In this document: piece by piece, positions 44,301-55,549 of the stretch | Position numbering within the stretch: the stretch's first letter is position 1 | Layout of the letters: each line of letters starts with the position of its first letter | Origin: Leptodontidium sp. MPI-SDFR-AT-0119 | Lineage: Eukaryota; Ascomycota; Leotiomycetes; Helotiales; Leptodontidiaceae | DNA: 64,000 bases | Direction: 5' to 3' | NCBI GenBank assembly: GCA_020726505.1 | Contig: JAHLEZ010000041.1 | Span: 62,001 to 126,000, forward strand | Notes under the pieces: model-generated | What the model saw: only the letters and a program-made list of their open reading frames with translations | Databases searched by the model: none | Told to the model about the DNA's origin: nothing | Translations under genes and position numbers: made by a program

Positions 44301-47300
44301 AAGCTCTCGTGATCCAGCCACGTTGACAGCGCCAAGGTGCAGCTTGGAACCTGACATCGGAATCTCCTTTTGGCTGGACCATTTGGGAGATTCGACGAGT
44401 CCTGGCCCTGGTTTCTAGCCGGTATTCCCATTGCAGCACCGCCCAACGTTTCCCTAGCATACTCCAGAGACTCAGCTACTGGGGGCAGTAGATACTCGTG
44501 AGTCTTTTCGTTCATGTTGTTGGTTCGCTGCAAAACCTCTTCTTCGAAGCTAGGCTTGCGTGGTTGCTTGTTCAGCAGCAATTCAGAACCCGAATGTCGG
44601 CTAAGTGTTATGTGGTCGAGGCGTGGCACACTATCTCGTCTGTGTCCTCTGGTCGACGGGTTGCCGGGTAATAGAACAAGGAGCTTAGTGAATTCAGTTA
44701 CGACACAATGCCATTTCTCGTTATGGCGTCTCAATGCGTTACGTGTGGTAAAGCCCAAAGCAAAGCTCGCACAGGAAGGATCAGCGCAGCGAAACTTTCG
44801 TTGATGAGCTACTTCATGTGCATCACGTTTCTTTAGTGTATCGAAACCGTCAGTTGATTTGCTGCAATGGATGTAACGGCAGACATAAGCCGCAGGTCCG
44901 AAAACTTGGGTGAAGTTGTGGAGAGCCCTGGTATCGAGTCCAGGGAAAGAATCTATGGCCTGGGAGCTGAGGAGCATCTCCACGGTCTCTTGGTAGACAT
45001 GGCGTGCTTCGCTGAAATATGTTGGGTCGGTTGAACAAGACTCAAGGGAGACCTCTGTTTCTCGTTAGCGATGGCAAATCTAAAATGAAGGATATCTGAC
45101 CTTCCGGAGACTTCAGCATGTTGCTGGATACTTCTTCTTGTTTTATTCCTTCCCTAAATTTGATGAGCTGCAGCAGAAATGACATGAGTTGAGGGCATTC
45201 GTGAAGGGCGTCCAGGTTGACCACTGCTGAGTTAGGCGCCGAGCCCCCGTCATCTGTGTTCTTCGAGAATTGCAAAAGCTTTTGCAGTTCTACAACGAGT
45301 TCGGGCGGCGGCCGACATCTCGAGGTTGCGAGAGAGGTAAAGTATGCTATGAGATGCCTGGCGAAGAAGGAATTGGCGTATAGCTGCAACCCGTGGCAGC
45401 CGGAAAGGACCAAAGTGCCCCTGGTCTGAGATGTGGATGTATGGGGAAGTAGACTAAAACTGGTATTCAGATACGCGACACAAGAAAAACAAATGTTTAG
45501 GTTCGCTGTCTCACGACTGATGAAATTCGTTGCCTGTCTGTACTCTTCGTTCAGGACGTATCTAGAAGCAGTAATTAGTCATGGGCCATGTAAATCTAAA
45601 AGTGGTAGTACTCTTTGGCAGAAAAATGCACGAAGTCGATAGTATTCGAATGGCCCTCTTCAATGAGTGGTCGGCATGAATCCAAGATAGACTTCCGCAT
45701 CTTGGTGCGGCTGTTGAGCTGGGTGCAGCCGACTTTGAACACAATGCCATCAAGTAGTTCAAAGATCTTCAACGGCCTGTACGAGCATGCTATCCATTCC
45801 AGAATTCTGATGGCTAGCGAGCGAGGGTAGTCCGAGTGCGTTTCATCCATGATGCGGTCAAGAATGCGGCCATATCTGCGAGGATCAGTAAGCTGTGCCC
45901 ATTGAACAGTGCGGAACATACGCTTTCTTCAGTCCTCGTGGAAGACTCTTTGCCCTCTCTTCCAGTTCCCAGTCGCTGCCACACGTTCGCAGCTCATCTA
46001 CAACGAGGCGGACCCAGAGAAACATTCCTGTAAACTCGTCAGTAAGCTTCGCTACTCTCATCACAAAAGACATACCGTTTGCTTTCTCTACCAAGATTGA
46101 CTCAATCTTCTTACGAAGATCGGGGTCAGTAGTCTCTATCGATTTAACCTTGTACTTCACGTACAAACGTATGTCGGATTCGACCTCCTGACGCCCATCG
46201 AGCTGTATTTGAGGCTTTCCCGACAGCTTCTCGGCGATTTTAGCCTCTCGCCTACTTGAAATCATGATCTTGCAACGCAAATCCTTCCCCACAATTCGCT
46301 GGAGCTCTTTGAGAATTGACATTTGGGTCTCCACCTCGGAACACTCATCAAGGCCATCGATAATGATCCTCGCTGAATTAATGGTCTCTAGCATTTGAGG
46401 AAGAAGAATCCTCAACTGCGCCATGCCGCAGCTTGTCCCTAGGTATACGTATTGGTTTGCGATTAGCGAAGCTAGATCCAGATTACGTCTCAGCAACTGG
46501 AGAGCGATCGTTCTAAGAATTTGGCAGCATATGTTCCCGGATTCTTGGCTGTTGCAAAAGTAGTAACATACGTGATGTTGTCTTGAAGGCTCACCTAGCA
46601 GCTGCAGCATGTAAGAGCAGATCACGCTTTTACCTAAGCTAGGTTAGTGATCACCCCAAAGATAGAGAGACTCGCTTGCCAGCTCCAGGCTTTCCGCTGA
46701 GCCAAACCACGGAATGCCTCTCGTCATCTCTTCTCCAGGAATGGAATTGGTCATTTTTTGCGATCCATCGACACGTTTCGTCATGCCTTCGATTCGAAAT
46801 CCTTTCGTAGTTGTCCTCCTGAGTCTTGTCGTCTACAGACAGCCATGCGACAGCATGCTGTAGTCTAGAAATCTTAGCCTTAGACTCGAACTGTTCAAGT
46901 ATGGCCAAAGAGTTCCTTTGATTTTCCTGGATCTCGTTCTGCAGCTTCTCGCGTGATTCCTTTGATTCGGACATATGGATCGACATGGCTTCCGTATCAA
47001 GGAAATCTCGTTGTTTTTTCAATCCGTCGATGATCCCGGAGAATCTCGTCTTATAATCTCTCCATAGAGACAAGAACAGGACATGCCATGCTGAACACGG
47101 GTCAGAAACCAATTGAGACGTTGCGAAGAAGAAACAATCACCTCTTCGAGACAAAAGCTTGTAGGATTTCCGATGGAAATCGAGTATTGTCTTGTACATA
47201 GTTGCAAGAGCAACTCGAAAACTAGGAATATCGTTGAATGCCTTCTCATATCGGTCGAATCGTGGAAGCACTGCGCCAATGTCCGCATAAGCGGCGAGTA

Positions 47301-47713
47301 GTGATTCAAAAACTTCACAATGCTGGCTTGCAAACTTATAGGGGTTGTCAGATAAGGTTCCAGGGCCATGCAGTTTTGTATTACCTGAACCATGAGCTTG
47401 ATCGGAGCCTGATACATTTAGCAACCTCGCTTCGTAACGAACGGTGGAAACAAACCCAAACATATGAAAGATACGGAGTTCCATTGCATAAAACCTCTAT
47501 GACTTTAGCATACTTCTCGATGCCTTGCAGTAAAGGCTTGATGCGGCCGAGATTCTGGGCTGATTGACGCTGACGCTGGGAGCTGTCGATGTCTCGTACA
47601 GCCTTCCAAACACCCTCGATTGTCGTGGAAGCAAAATCATGAGCATGCTCCTCTGATATCGTAGCACTCAACTTGTTGAAGGCATCCGCAATGATGCTCT
47701 TCGAGTCATCCAT
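41365..47713 (-). CDS. NACHT STAND protein with C2H2 fingers, two SANT/Myb domains and a zinc-ribbon tail
   Basis: Thirteen-exon model: 47456..47713, 47385..47408, 47142..47334, 46680..47090, 46076..46633, 45922..46027, 45612..45875, 45101..45561, 44232..45054, 43159..44169, 42145..43093, 41752..42069, 41365..41679; about 1,896 residues, all phases fitting. Domains: DUF7708-like N-terminus (LCNGTPYLSYVWAPIKLMVQ); Walker A GKPGAGKS (about residue 290) formed across a GC-AG intron; Walker B ARIIIDGLDE (about 385); FVHFSAKEYV-type end of the NACHT region; three C2H2 fingers in exon 9 (for example RCADPSC...RRHNEKWH); three more in exon 11 (CTLCKDHPDGF...H, CRLCDDHPDGF...H); two SANT domains (FPALLESYGTDW and FPALLAHFGTDW); a CxxC-rich end (CDHC, CPQC, CKVC, CLAC). 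Likely an NTP-driven sensor with nucleic-acid-binding tail. The join near 43,100-43,230 is uncertain (65-nt or 107-nt intron); if wrong, these are two genes. Confidence 0.78.
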
Positions 47714-47956
47714 GGCCACGAAAGAAATGAGTTTCACAGTGAAGATAACAAGAGGACGAGAAAAGATGTGTCGCAAAATCGACAGTGAGGCTGCAGATAA
47801 TGTCGCTAGCTGCAGGCGCTCTGCAAGGCGCACTCCCGTGGAAATAGAACCAGCAACATCCCGCAAACCTGTTCTCCAGCTTCACACTCCTCTGTCTGGA
47901 TTCCAGAGACAGACTGCTTGCAATTGTACTCGCAGAGTCATGAAATCGATGGAGAC
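47714..47956. promoter_or_regulatory. Bidirectional promoter region
   Basis: 243 bp separate the two divergent start codons (47,713 minus; 47,957 plus). No TATA box is evident. A short dyad CTGTCTGGATTCCAGAGACAG lies near 47,892-47,912. Co-regulation of the pair is an inference from spacing. Confidence 0.5.
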
Positions 47957-50900
47957 ATGAGCTTCATGGAGTCAAATTTAGGTTCAGGGGACGAGGCTGC
48001 GGAAGCCCGAGGCTCAAAGCGGAGACGACTCAACGGCCCTAATGACCACCAGATATCATGTTTCCAACGCAACAACCACGATTCGCCGCAGAGGTCCCCC
48101 CGTCCGAATACACAATACAATGGAGGTGGAAGTCCGCCAGAATATTTGGAGGAAGAGGGCGAAAGTGATCCGGAGCACAGCAACTGGCACGATGATAGTG
48201 GGGTAGCGGTTGAGGATTGCCAGTCCGACTTCCAAGAATGCTGCTATGGCATGGTGAGTTGGAATGCTTCTCTCCAACTCTAGCTTGTATACTTAACCGA
48301 TGGCATAGTTGGTAAATATACATGTAAGGCTGGGCCGAAGCTACGTCGAACCTTCGAAGACCAAACCCGTTGTCTTCGAGCAACCCAATATCCTTCGAAT
48401 TCTAGACAACAATTCGCAGCCGGGATACGAAATCACGAACCCTGTTCATGTCTCGATACTGGAACAGTTAGAGGCTATTGGCGCGGTCGAAACACAACTG
48501 TATTGTCATGCTAGAGATGAAGGGACAGATCAGACGAAGGGCCGACGAGGGCAGGAAAATGCGTCATCATGGTCGCTGAATGTTATTCTATACGGTCCGC
48601 CCGCACTTGAGGAAGGAATTGGACAATTTCTGTCTCAGTACCGAACATATCTTCAGGACCCAATAGGCTGCGATCGGCGAGTTCCGTACCGAAATCCCCA
48701 TATCATACCACCCGCGACTGAGGATATCATGATGACGGACTTACTAGAATTCCCTCTTGGCAATCTGGGAGTCGAGCGTCTAGAGGTTGGGCCAGATCTT
48801 TTGGCTGAATTGATGAAAGACAAAGAATATCTTGAAGAGACAGAGGCGTCAGAATCTGTCACAACGTCGCTCTTCCCGTCGGTTTGCCCTCAACTTGGTC
48901 GAGCAGAACCAAATACTGATCATGTGCCTAGACATCAAAAGCAGGCACTTACATTCATGCTCCGACGCGAACAAGGGTGGCAGCTGGACGGGTGTCGAGA
49001 CATCTGGACTGCGAAGAGGGATGCTTATGGACGAATTAGGTGAGACATTAGCATCAGTTCGATCTCGACTTACTAAAACGTGCAACAGCTACACTAACAA
49101 TGTCGCTGGATATGTCCAAGGAGAACCGCCTCCTGGGTTCCAAGGTGGCCTACTAGCCGACGATATGGGACTCGGCAAGACACTCAGTATGATCTGCTTG
49201 ATCGCGGGGGATACTGAGGCAGCAGACTCTCTCCCAACACCTCCCATGACTCCCAACAATGTGGGTCGCGTCACAGTCAAAACAACCCTCCTTATTGTCC
49301 CCCCTCCTCGTAATGCCCCAATCCTAGCTCAGATACCTTCAATTGACAGTAGTTAGTGATACAATCGTGGCAAAAACAATTCCGAGTGTAAGTTCTGCAT
49401 CCACGCCTTGGCGGAATGAACAAAGCTAAACCTCTTTTCAGGCATCTCAAGCAAAAATCGCTCAACATATTTGTATTTCATGGCCAAAAGAAGAAAGTAG
49501 TTGATAAGCTTGGGCAATATGACGTTGTCATTACCACGTATCACACTGTATCTTCTCTCTGGAGAAAACGGGTTGATGCTAGGAATATCACAGACTCAAT
49601 CTTTTCAATAGATTGGCATCGGATCGTTCTGGATGAAGGTCTGTCCATCCAACAATCCCTTACAAAACCATGCCTCGTCTAACTATTCTGCAGCTCATAC
49701 AATCCAGAATCCCCAGAGCCACTTAGCACAAGCGTGTTGTGCTATTCGATCCGTCAATCGATGGGCTATCACTGGAACACCTATCCAGAATAAACTCACG
49801 GACTTCGCCAGCATTGTCAGATTCTTGCAAGTACACCCTTACATCAAGCCAGAAACATTCGATGAGCATATCTCTCGCCCATGGCGCCGGGGTGATGATC
49901 AAGGATACTTGAGACTGAAGACACTAGTCCGCGCGATCACCATTGCCCGTTCAAAAGCGGTCGTCAATCTCCCCCAGAGACAGAACTTCATCCATCATCT
50001 AGACTTCACAACACAAGAATTAAGAATGCACGAAGATGCCAAAAGACAGACGGTAGCTCTATTGCACGATGCAGTCACCTGTTCAGGGCCAGCCAGGACG
50101 ACTTTCAACGCACTGCAGCGTCTCAACACCCTTCGACTGATCTGTAGCCACGGTCAACTCGCGCAATTCAACCTGCCGATGCAGACACCGGGTCAGAACT
50201 TGAGCGGTTCGAACTTCCAGGCAGACCCGAGTCGTGGCTGCAGCGAAGGAGTTCTGGAGGGCCTTGTGGGTGGCCACTATACCTGCTCGCAGTGCGGTAT
50301 GGATCTTCTCCAAGATGTTGTTGAGAACACGCCTGCTTTTGAAATGCTCAAGCCGGCATCCTTCAAGGCACGGCCTGATATTTGCATTAAATGTGCAACT
50401 GAAGTTGAAGTCCCTCCCAGTGGTACCTTCAACTTTCGTGACGATGTCGAAATGGCAAACAGTCCTATGAGCATGACTTCATGCTCATCCCTGGACACTT
50501 GTCGATCTTACCCCCGAGAATTGATGCCAACTAAGATCAAAGCCCTTGTGGCGGACTTGACACACTACTCTCCAACAGAGAAAAGGTAAGAAAGCGAAGT
50601 GTTTGTTGCTAGGATCTACTAACTTATGGTAGTGTCGTATTCTCATACTGGACATATACCCTCGACCTGATCCAGGTAATCCTCGACGACAATGGTATCC
50701 TCTACAATCGGATCGACGGTAAAACATCTCTCCCGAAGCGAACTCAAGCCCTCCGCTCCTTTGAAAAGGATAATTCTCTCCGTGTGATACTTGTTTCGAT
50801 CACATGCGGCGGTGCTGGGTAAGGACAGCTCACAATCCTTTGAGTGCAAACTACTAACAGCCACATAGACTCGATCTCACAGCAGCATCCCGCGCCTACC

Positions 50901-51255
50901 TCATGGAACCACACTGGAACCCCATGATCGAAGAGCAAGCCCTCTGCCGCGTCCATCGCGTGGGTCAGAAACGAAGCGTCACGACCATTCGGTACTTGAT
51001 GAGAGATTCATTCGAAGAGGTAAGACTATCAGCCAGACAAACTTCACGTTACGCGATGAGCATAGCTGATACCCGCTTAGCAAGTCGTTGAGATCCAGAA
51101 ACGAAAGAAACTTCTCGCCAAAGTTACATTTGGCCAGGATCCTCTCGAGGAGAGCGGGATTGGGATGAGTACTTTACAGGTTCGTTGCCCTTTGTTGGGC
51201 TATGCTCAGGGGTGATGGCTAACCGATGCAGTATCTGAAATCGGTTCTCGAGTGA
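47957..51255 (+). CDS. SNF2/RAD5-like DEAH ATPase (chromatin remodeler or DNA translocase)
   Basis: Ten exons: 47957..48253, 48309..49039, 49089..49309, 49353..49387, 49442..49638, 49694..50585, 50633..50818, 50869..51019, 51081..51179, 51232..51255; about 943 residues. Motif I DDMGLGKTLS, Ia TTLLIVP, VVITTYHTV, motif II DEAH (split by an intron: GAA G|CT CAT), motif III ITGTPIQNKL, then C-terminal motifs VVFSYWTYTLDLI, SITCGGAGLDLT and CRVHRVGQKR. A Cys pair region (CSQCGMDLL...CIKCATEVE) sits between the lobes where RAD5/SMARCA3 proteins carry a RING. The sum of exons is one base too long: a run of six C at 49,299-49,304 carries one C too many for the frame, either a real frameshift or a consensus error. 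Nuclear ATP-dependent translocase on duplex DNA. Confidence 0.82.
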
Positions 51256-52769
51256 AATGACCTCGGAGGGTATTCTCTGGCATTTTATAGGGGATGGGAA
51301 GGTCCGACCGATACGTATGGAGAGATTCTCTACAGGAGCTGGAGAAGAGACTGAGCACGAAGAAGAGAATGAACCTGGATTTCTCAACTGTTCTACGCAT
51401 GCATTATGGAATATTCCGACGCATCTCATGACCTCGGAAACAAGTATGCCCCATTTGGACGGCTATTATGGGACTGGCACAACACTGCTGGTTTTTGACC
51501 CACCGCCACGTCTTGATTTAGTTAGACCTGGATGCTTTCTGTCCTATCTCATGGGCTCATAAAAGGAGACGATGAAGACTCTGAATTCTAAATAATCATT
51601 TCACAGGCATCAGGATTATCCGATGTTGGGATGTTGTTGTCATATAACTATTTTATGAATGTCAGTGACTTGTTGTGATCCGCGCCATTCATAAATGAGA
51701 CCCTTTAATAAGCGAAATGCTGACCCAGACCAATTCCAGGCTGCTGACTGTCGTCGATCACCAAAGGTACCTCCCGGTACCCCAGCTACCGACAATGGGG
51801 CTATGATCTCAATACCAGTACCTCTTGATCCAGTGCCTGTTATTTACCCGCACCTACCAGTACCCGCCCGACCTTTACGCCTCAGTAGCCTCACGCGGGT
51901 TTGTTACTGGCTTTGATTGTGGATTCCAAGAAGTCCTGTATTGCGCCAACAATCCTGCAGACTGAACAAACCATGCTGATTGCCTTCAAATAGGCAGAAG
52001 CTCACATGCGGCTCCCTTGATACATGCGCACGCGGCGGTTTTCGATCGCTTGGAGAAAAGGGGCTCTCAACCGGAGAATTAAGTGGCCGATTTTGGCGAG
52101 ACACGCAACTCTTACAAACTCGCAATTAAACCACAATATCTTTAAAAAAGCTACCGTCAAAAATGATTACATGATTAATTAGCTATTTTAAAAGAAGTCT
52201 TGAAAGTTTCATGGACTTTGAATCATAAAGCGTTGAGGAATAAAGTATCATAGAATCTGGATTTGATGTTCCTCACGTGCCAAAATCGGCCACTTAATTC
52301 TCCCTTTGAGAGAGGGGCTCGCGTAAGTAGATAGGAGGCGTTTGGCGAATGAGGCAGTCTCAAATATTCACAGCGCCAGTACGTTATAGCACGCGAGCGG
52401 CCGTTTCCAGGACTGGGATTCTCCCCGTCCCGTCGCACCCCCAACCGGACTAACTGCTCCTTCCAAGATCCTGGAACCGCGATCGGAGGGAGTGTTCCAG
52501 CTCTCGCAGCATCGAGAGCAATGCACGAGCAATGCACCGAGGCAATGCGGACTTACTGTACGAAAGTACCACCGTACGACGTGCGTCGTGCATGCAAGCC
52601 GCAGATGTCATGCATGTCCAACCACCCCCTGTCGTCTTTTTCTCCAAATCATCCCTGTCACCACCCCACGTTGCTGTTGGCGCTGCGCTCCCATGGCAGT
52701 CAAGCGCGGTAAGTCCACCACGACGCTGGCAGCCCCCAGGATCTTCACTGAATTCCCTCTCTCCCCCCA
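51256..52769. other. Intergenic with inverted repeats; no firm gene
   Basis: Short open frames occur but none has recognisable protein features. 51,760-51,890 is rich in GTACC/CCAGTACC copies. The inverted repeat at 52,053-52,325 is listed separately. Confidence 0.4.
52053..52325. repeat. Inverted repeat with 25-bp perfect core arms
   Basis: Arms 52,073-52,097 and 52,283-52,307 are perfect reverse complements (core AATTAAGTGGCCGATTTTGG). Imperfect matching extends about 20 bp further outwards on each side (GGGGCTCTC / GAGAGGGGCTC). The 185-bp interior is AT-rich and non-coding. Possibly a short MITE relic. Confidence 0.65.
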
Positions 52770-52924
52770 TGATGAACGTGCTTGCCAAGAGCATTTCCAC
52801 CTTGAAGAGGAAACGCAACTTTGAGGACGAAAGCGTGTCGAAGAAACCGAGGTCTTCTCGAAGCTACTGGGACTCGATGTCTATTCTCTGGTTGACCCGT
52901 GAGGCTGAAATTGTTGCCACATAG
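52770..52924 (+). pseudogene. Fragment resembling a fungal SYWDxLSxxWLTREAL family protein
   Basis: Short frame MNVLAKSISTLKRKRNFE, then a basic patch and SYWDSMSILWLTREAE followed by a stop. The WD.....WLT.EAL pattern is familiar from large accessory protein families of filamentous fungi, where it is followed by a long domain missing here. Treat as a relic. Confidence 0.3.
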
Positions 52925-53354
52925 TTAAGCTTTGACATTAGCGCCTTCTTAACGTCACTTCACACAAACAAATTTTTCTTATAATATTATTACGACAACC
53001 TGCTCTGAGATATGATTCTAAACCTACGAATTCCGCCATTATAACAACTGTCGATCCTCAAAGTTGCCCGCCCGCCTTTTCCTACTCCCTCCAAACCCTT
53101 CCATATCCCTGTCCGTTACCAGTCGGAGGGTGTGGGAATGCGTGGCAAGGAAGGATTGCGAAAATGATGAAAGCCAACTTCTGGACTTCGAGCTCGACGA
53201 TGTCTATGGTCCCCATGAACCTCAAAACAGCGCCCTTCGCTGTCCACGCCTCCGCTAGCAGTGCAAGTACAGTAACTGGCTCATGAAGGATAAATTAGTA
53301 TTCATTTTGTAAGTAAGAGATTCACAAACAAGGAAGACAAGATAAGTATATCAC
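52925..53354. other. Unassigned
   Basis: A 64-codon plus frame (53,064-53,258) ends ESQLLDFELDDVYGPHEP. I cannot tell whether it is coding. Possible second exon of the minus-strand gene to the right. Confidence 0.25.
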
Positions 53355-53831
53355 TTACGGAGTTCCGAGTGCAAGACAGCCTTTTCGCAGGATAAGCTTC
53401 CTCTTAGAACCGCTAGGCTGGACAAGAATATCACCATCCATTACTGGTTGTGGTTCTTGTTTTTTGCATTCGTGGCAGTGAGCATGAAGAGATCCATAAT
53501 ACTCTGTTTTTGTCGCAATGAAGTTCATCTTAGGTTTCTTCTTCTTGTACCTCTTTCTGAATCGTTTTTCAGGTGTTGTTTGTTCCATTGATGTCTGTTC
53601 GTTTTGCAGGGTAGTTTCGCTTTGTTTTTCCCCCTCAGTTATACTGGCTTTTCCCTCGTGGCTCTGCTTCTTGTACCTCTTTCTATACTCTCTCTTCCAC
53701 TTTCGTGTCGATGTCTCTGCGTTATAGAGGGTTTCGCTTCGTCTTTCTCCCTCAGTTATTCCGCAGGTGGCTTTCTCATCGTGGCTCTGCGCCCCGGGGT
53801 TACTAGCGGAATCGGGAGTCATTTCTGCCAT
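53355..53831 (-). CDS. Hypothetical small basic protein with internal duplication
   Basis: From ATG 53,831 (MAEMTPDSASNPG) to about 53,360, where a good GTAAGT donor occurs, so at least one more exon should follow. The protein has two copies of a unit: ITEGERRSET..NAETSTRKW then YRKRYKKQ, and ITEGEKQSET..NEQTS then FRKRYKKKK. The C-terminal part has CHECKKQE and RKLILRKGCLALG. The clusters of Lys/Arg look like nuclear localisation signals. Family not recognised; the 3' exon was not identified. Confidence 0.35.
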   Translation of the reverse strand: MAEMTPDSASNPGAQSHDEKATCGITEGERRSETLYNAETSTRKWKREYRKRYKKQSHEGKASITEGEKQSETTLQNEQTSMEQTTPEKRFRKRYKKKKPKMNFIATKTEYYGSLHAHCHECKKQEPQPVMDGDILVQPSGSKRKLILRKGCLALGTP

Positions 53832-54019
53832 GCAGAGATGATGTGATGTAGCGGTAATTATCGACGTCCGTCCGGTCCCTCTGGCTTTCGCGTTCGTTCG
53901 TTGCACAATTGATTAGTGCGGTTGGTTGTTGCCTTCTTGTTGGAAGACAGGTCAGGGGAGAGGAGAGCAGAGCTTGGAATTAAATTAAATTCCAGGACAG
54001 TCCAGTCTAGTTTATAAGG

Positions 54020-54200
54020 CTGCGTGCCAGCACAGTTGTGCCAGGACGTATTGTGGGCCAGCCCAAACGAGCCAGCCCAATATTGATTCTGGCTCGCAGG
54101 GGGGGCTGGCTCGTTTGTGCTGGCACGTAATGTGAGCTAGCACAACTGCCCTCGCACGCACCCGGAGCTAGACCAATTGTGCCAGTCCCAGCACACCATT
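54020..54200. repeat. Array of short CYRG palindromes, first part (GTGCCAGCAC type)
   Basis: Palindromic cores (CCAG, CTGG or CTAG within GTG/GAG...CAC/CCC flanks) start at 54,027, 54,041, 54,058, 54,072, 54,089, 54,106, 54,120, 54,137, (54,151 degenerate), 54,168 and 54,182: spacings of only 14 or 17 bp. The whole block also folds as an imperfect hairpin with arms of about 58 bp. Confidence 0.75.
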
Positions 54201-54303
54201 GTGGGGGACATCGCCAAGAACTTCTCAGCACGCACCATCACTGTTTAGCATACGAAAATTTAGGCATATGTGGGCCAGCAGCACGGTTCGTCTCAAGCTA
54301 GTG

Positions 54304-54573
54304 TTCCGGAAGAGGTTATGTTCTGGGCATGGTCTGCCGGAAGCTAGTTGCGTCCAGAAGCATTGCTCTTCCAGAAGAAATTGTCTTCCGGAAGAAAATT
54401 TCAAGAATACTGTTACTTCTAGAAACCTCTTAGTTCTAGAAGGTTATTTCTTCTAGACTTATTATTCTGGATGATTTCTTCTGGACGCTATATGCACTCA
54501 CCTTCTTGAATTTCTCTTCTGGAAGCCTTCTCCTTCCAGAAATGGTATTTATCCTAGAAAGTTTCTTCTAGTT
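54304..54573. repeat. Array of short palindromes, second part (TTCNNGAA type)
   Basis: Nine perfect TTCNNGAA sites (54,304, 54,369, 54,386, 54,400, 54,417, 54,434, 54,503, 54,517, 54,534) and about eight one- or two-mismatch sites between and after them (54,321, 54,335, 54,352, 54,451, 54,465, 54,479, 54,552, 54,566), again spaced almost only 14 or 17 bp apart. Non-coding. Confidence 0.85.
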
Positions 54574-55549
54574 AATACATGGTTCATGGTGAGATGACGT
54601 CGACGTGGCTCTGATTTCTGACTAAAGCCTTTTGGGTTAGAACGGTGATTCGCCTGCCAAAGCCATGCCATGGCGGGGCAAGACATCAAATCCCATCTTG
54701 AATGTTCCCCAAGCATGGCTCCTTCATCACATTCACAGCCACGGCTTTGCTAACTGCCTCTATACTCCTTAAGCGCCTAACTATCTAAACGACCTAGGGG
54801 ATGCCAACCCGACATGCCTTCCCCCTGCGCCTGCCATCAACGATGCAACGCCTCTATACTCCCAACTACCCTCCTTCAAACCTTCCTCTACGAAATATAT
54901 CACGAACACTACGCTACCCGAAAACCACGCGCCCTATATTAGGCCGGGTAGCCGAGAGTGCCAAATAATGCTCGGCTATATTTGCTGTCTTCGGCTTTTA
55001 GAGCCCCCGCCAACTGTGGCTGAAGGGCAAGAATGCCTTGGGCTAACACTAGACGCCATCCCAAAATCATGCCATTGAGACCTACATCGGAAAACGTTTC
55101 TACTTGCAAGTACGAAGAAAATGCTGACTTGAATAAATAGCATACAGTCCTTCCTCCATTCGAGCTTCAGCTTCCTCTCTCAAGGCTAATTCTCTACACA
55201 GCTATCGCGGTCGATTCATTGCCTCCATCCACGACGACAACGGAGTCGGTCGCCACGCAACATTGCACCACATCGACGGCACCTGCACATTCTTCAAGCT
55301 GCCGATTTATAGTAGCTACAATTTCTGATATATCAACTAGACCCGCCGCCGCGGTTTGGTCGACGCGCGGTATACCCCGACTCAAATCAACTGTCTGGCG
55401 TAGGTCTATCCTCATTTCGAGCAAAGAGGCTCTGGTCACGACATACCTTCTTCGACATAGCTCGTATTTAAGCAAAGAGTCCAAGGTATGGATCATCTGG
55501 TGCATCAACCGAACTGCTAACTAACTAGTGTCAGGAACGCCGCTAAAGA
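54574..55549. other. Intergenic, no gene identified
   Basis: Open frames on both strands at 55,194-55,524 mirror each other; neither has a recognisable domain. The stretch could contain the missing 5' exon of the F-box/ankyrin gene. Confidence 0.35.

Noticed and set aside
51257..51562. 101-codon frame just after the SNF2 stop
   Set aside because: It begins inside the 3' flank with no domain, and the SNF2 gene ends cleanly at 51,255 in the spliced model.
54304..54541. Cluster of heat-shock elements
   Set aside because: HSF sites use alternating 5-bp GAA units; here TTCNNGAA palindromes recur at 14 or 17 bp and blend into a different palindrome class, with no heat-shock gene nearby.
55194..55524. 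Open frames on both strands upstream of the F-box/ankyrin relic
   Set aside because: Neither strand shows domain features or splice support; they shadow each other.
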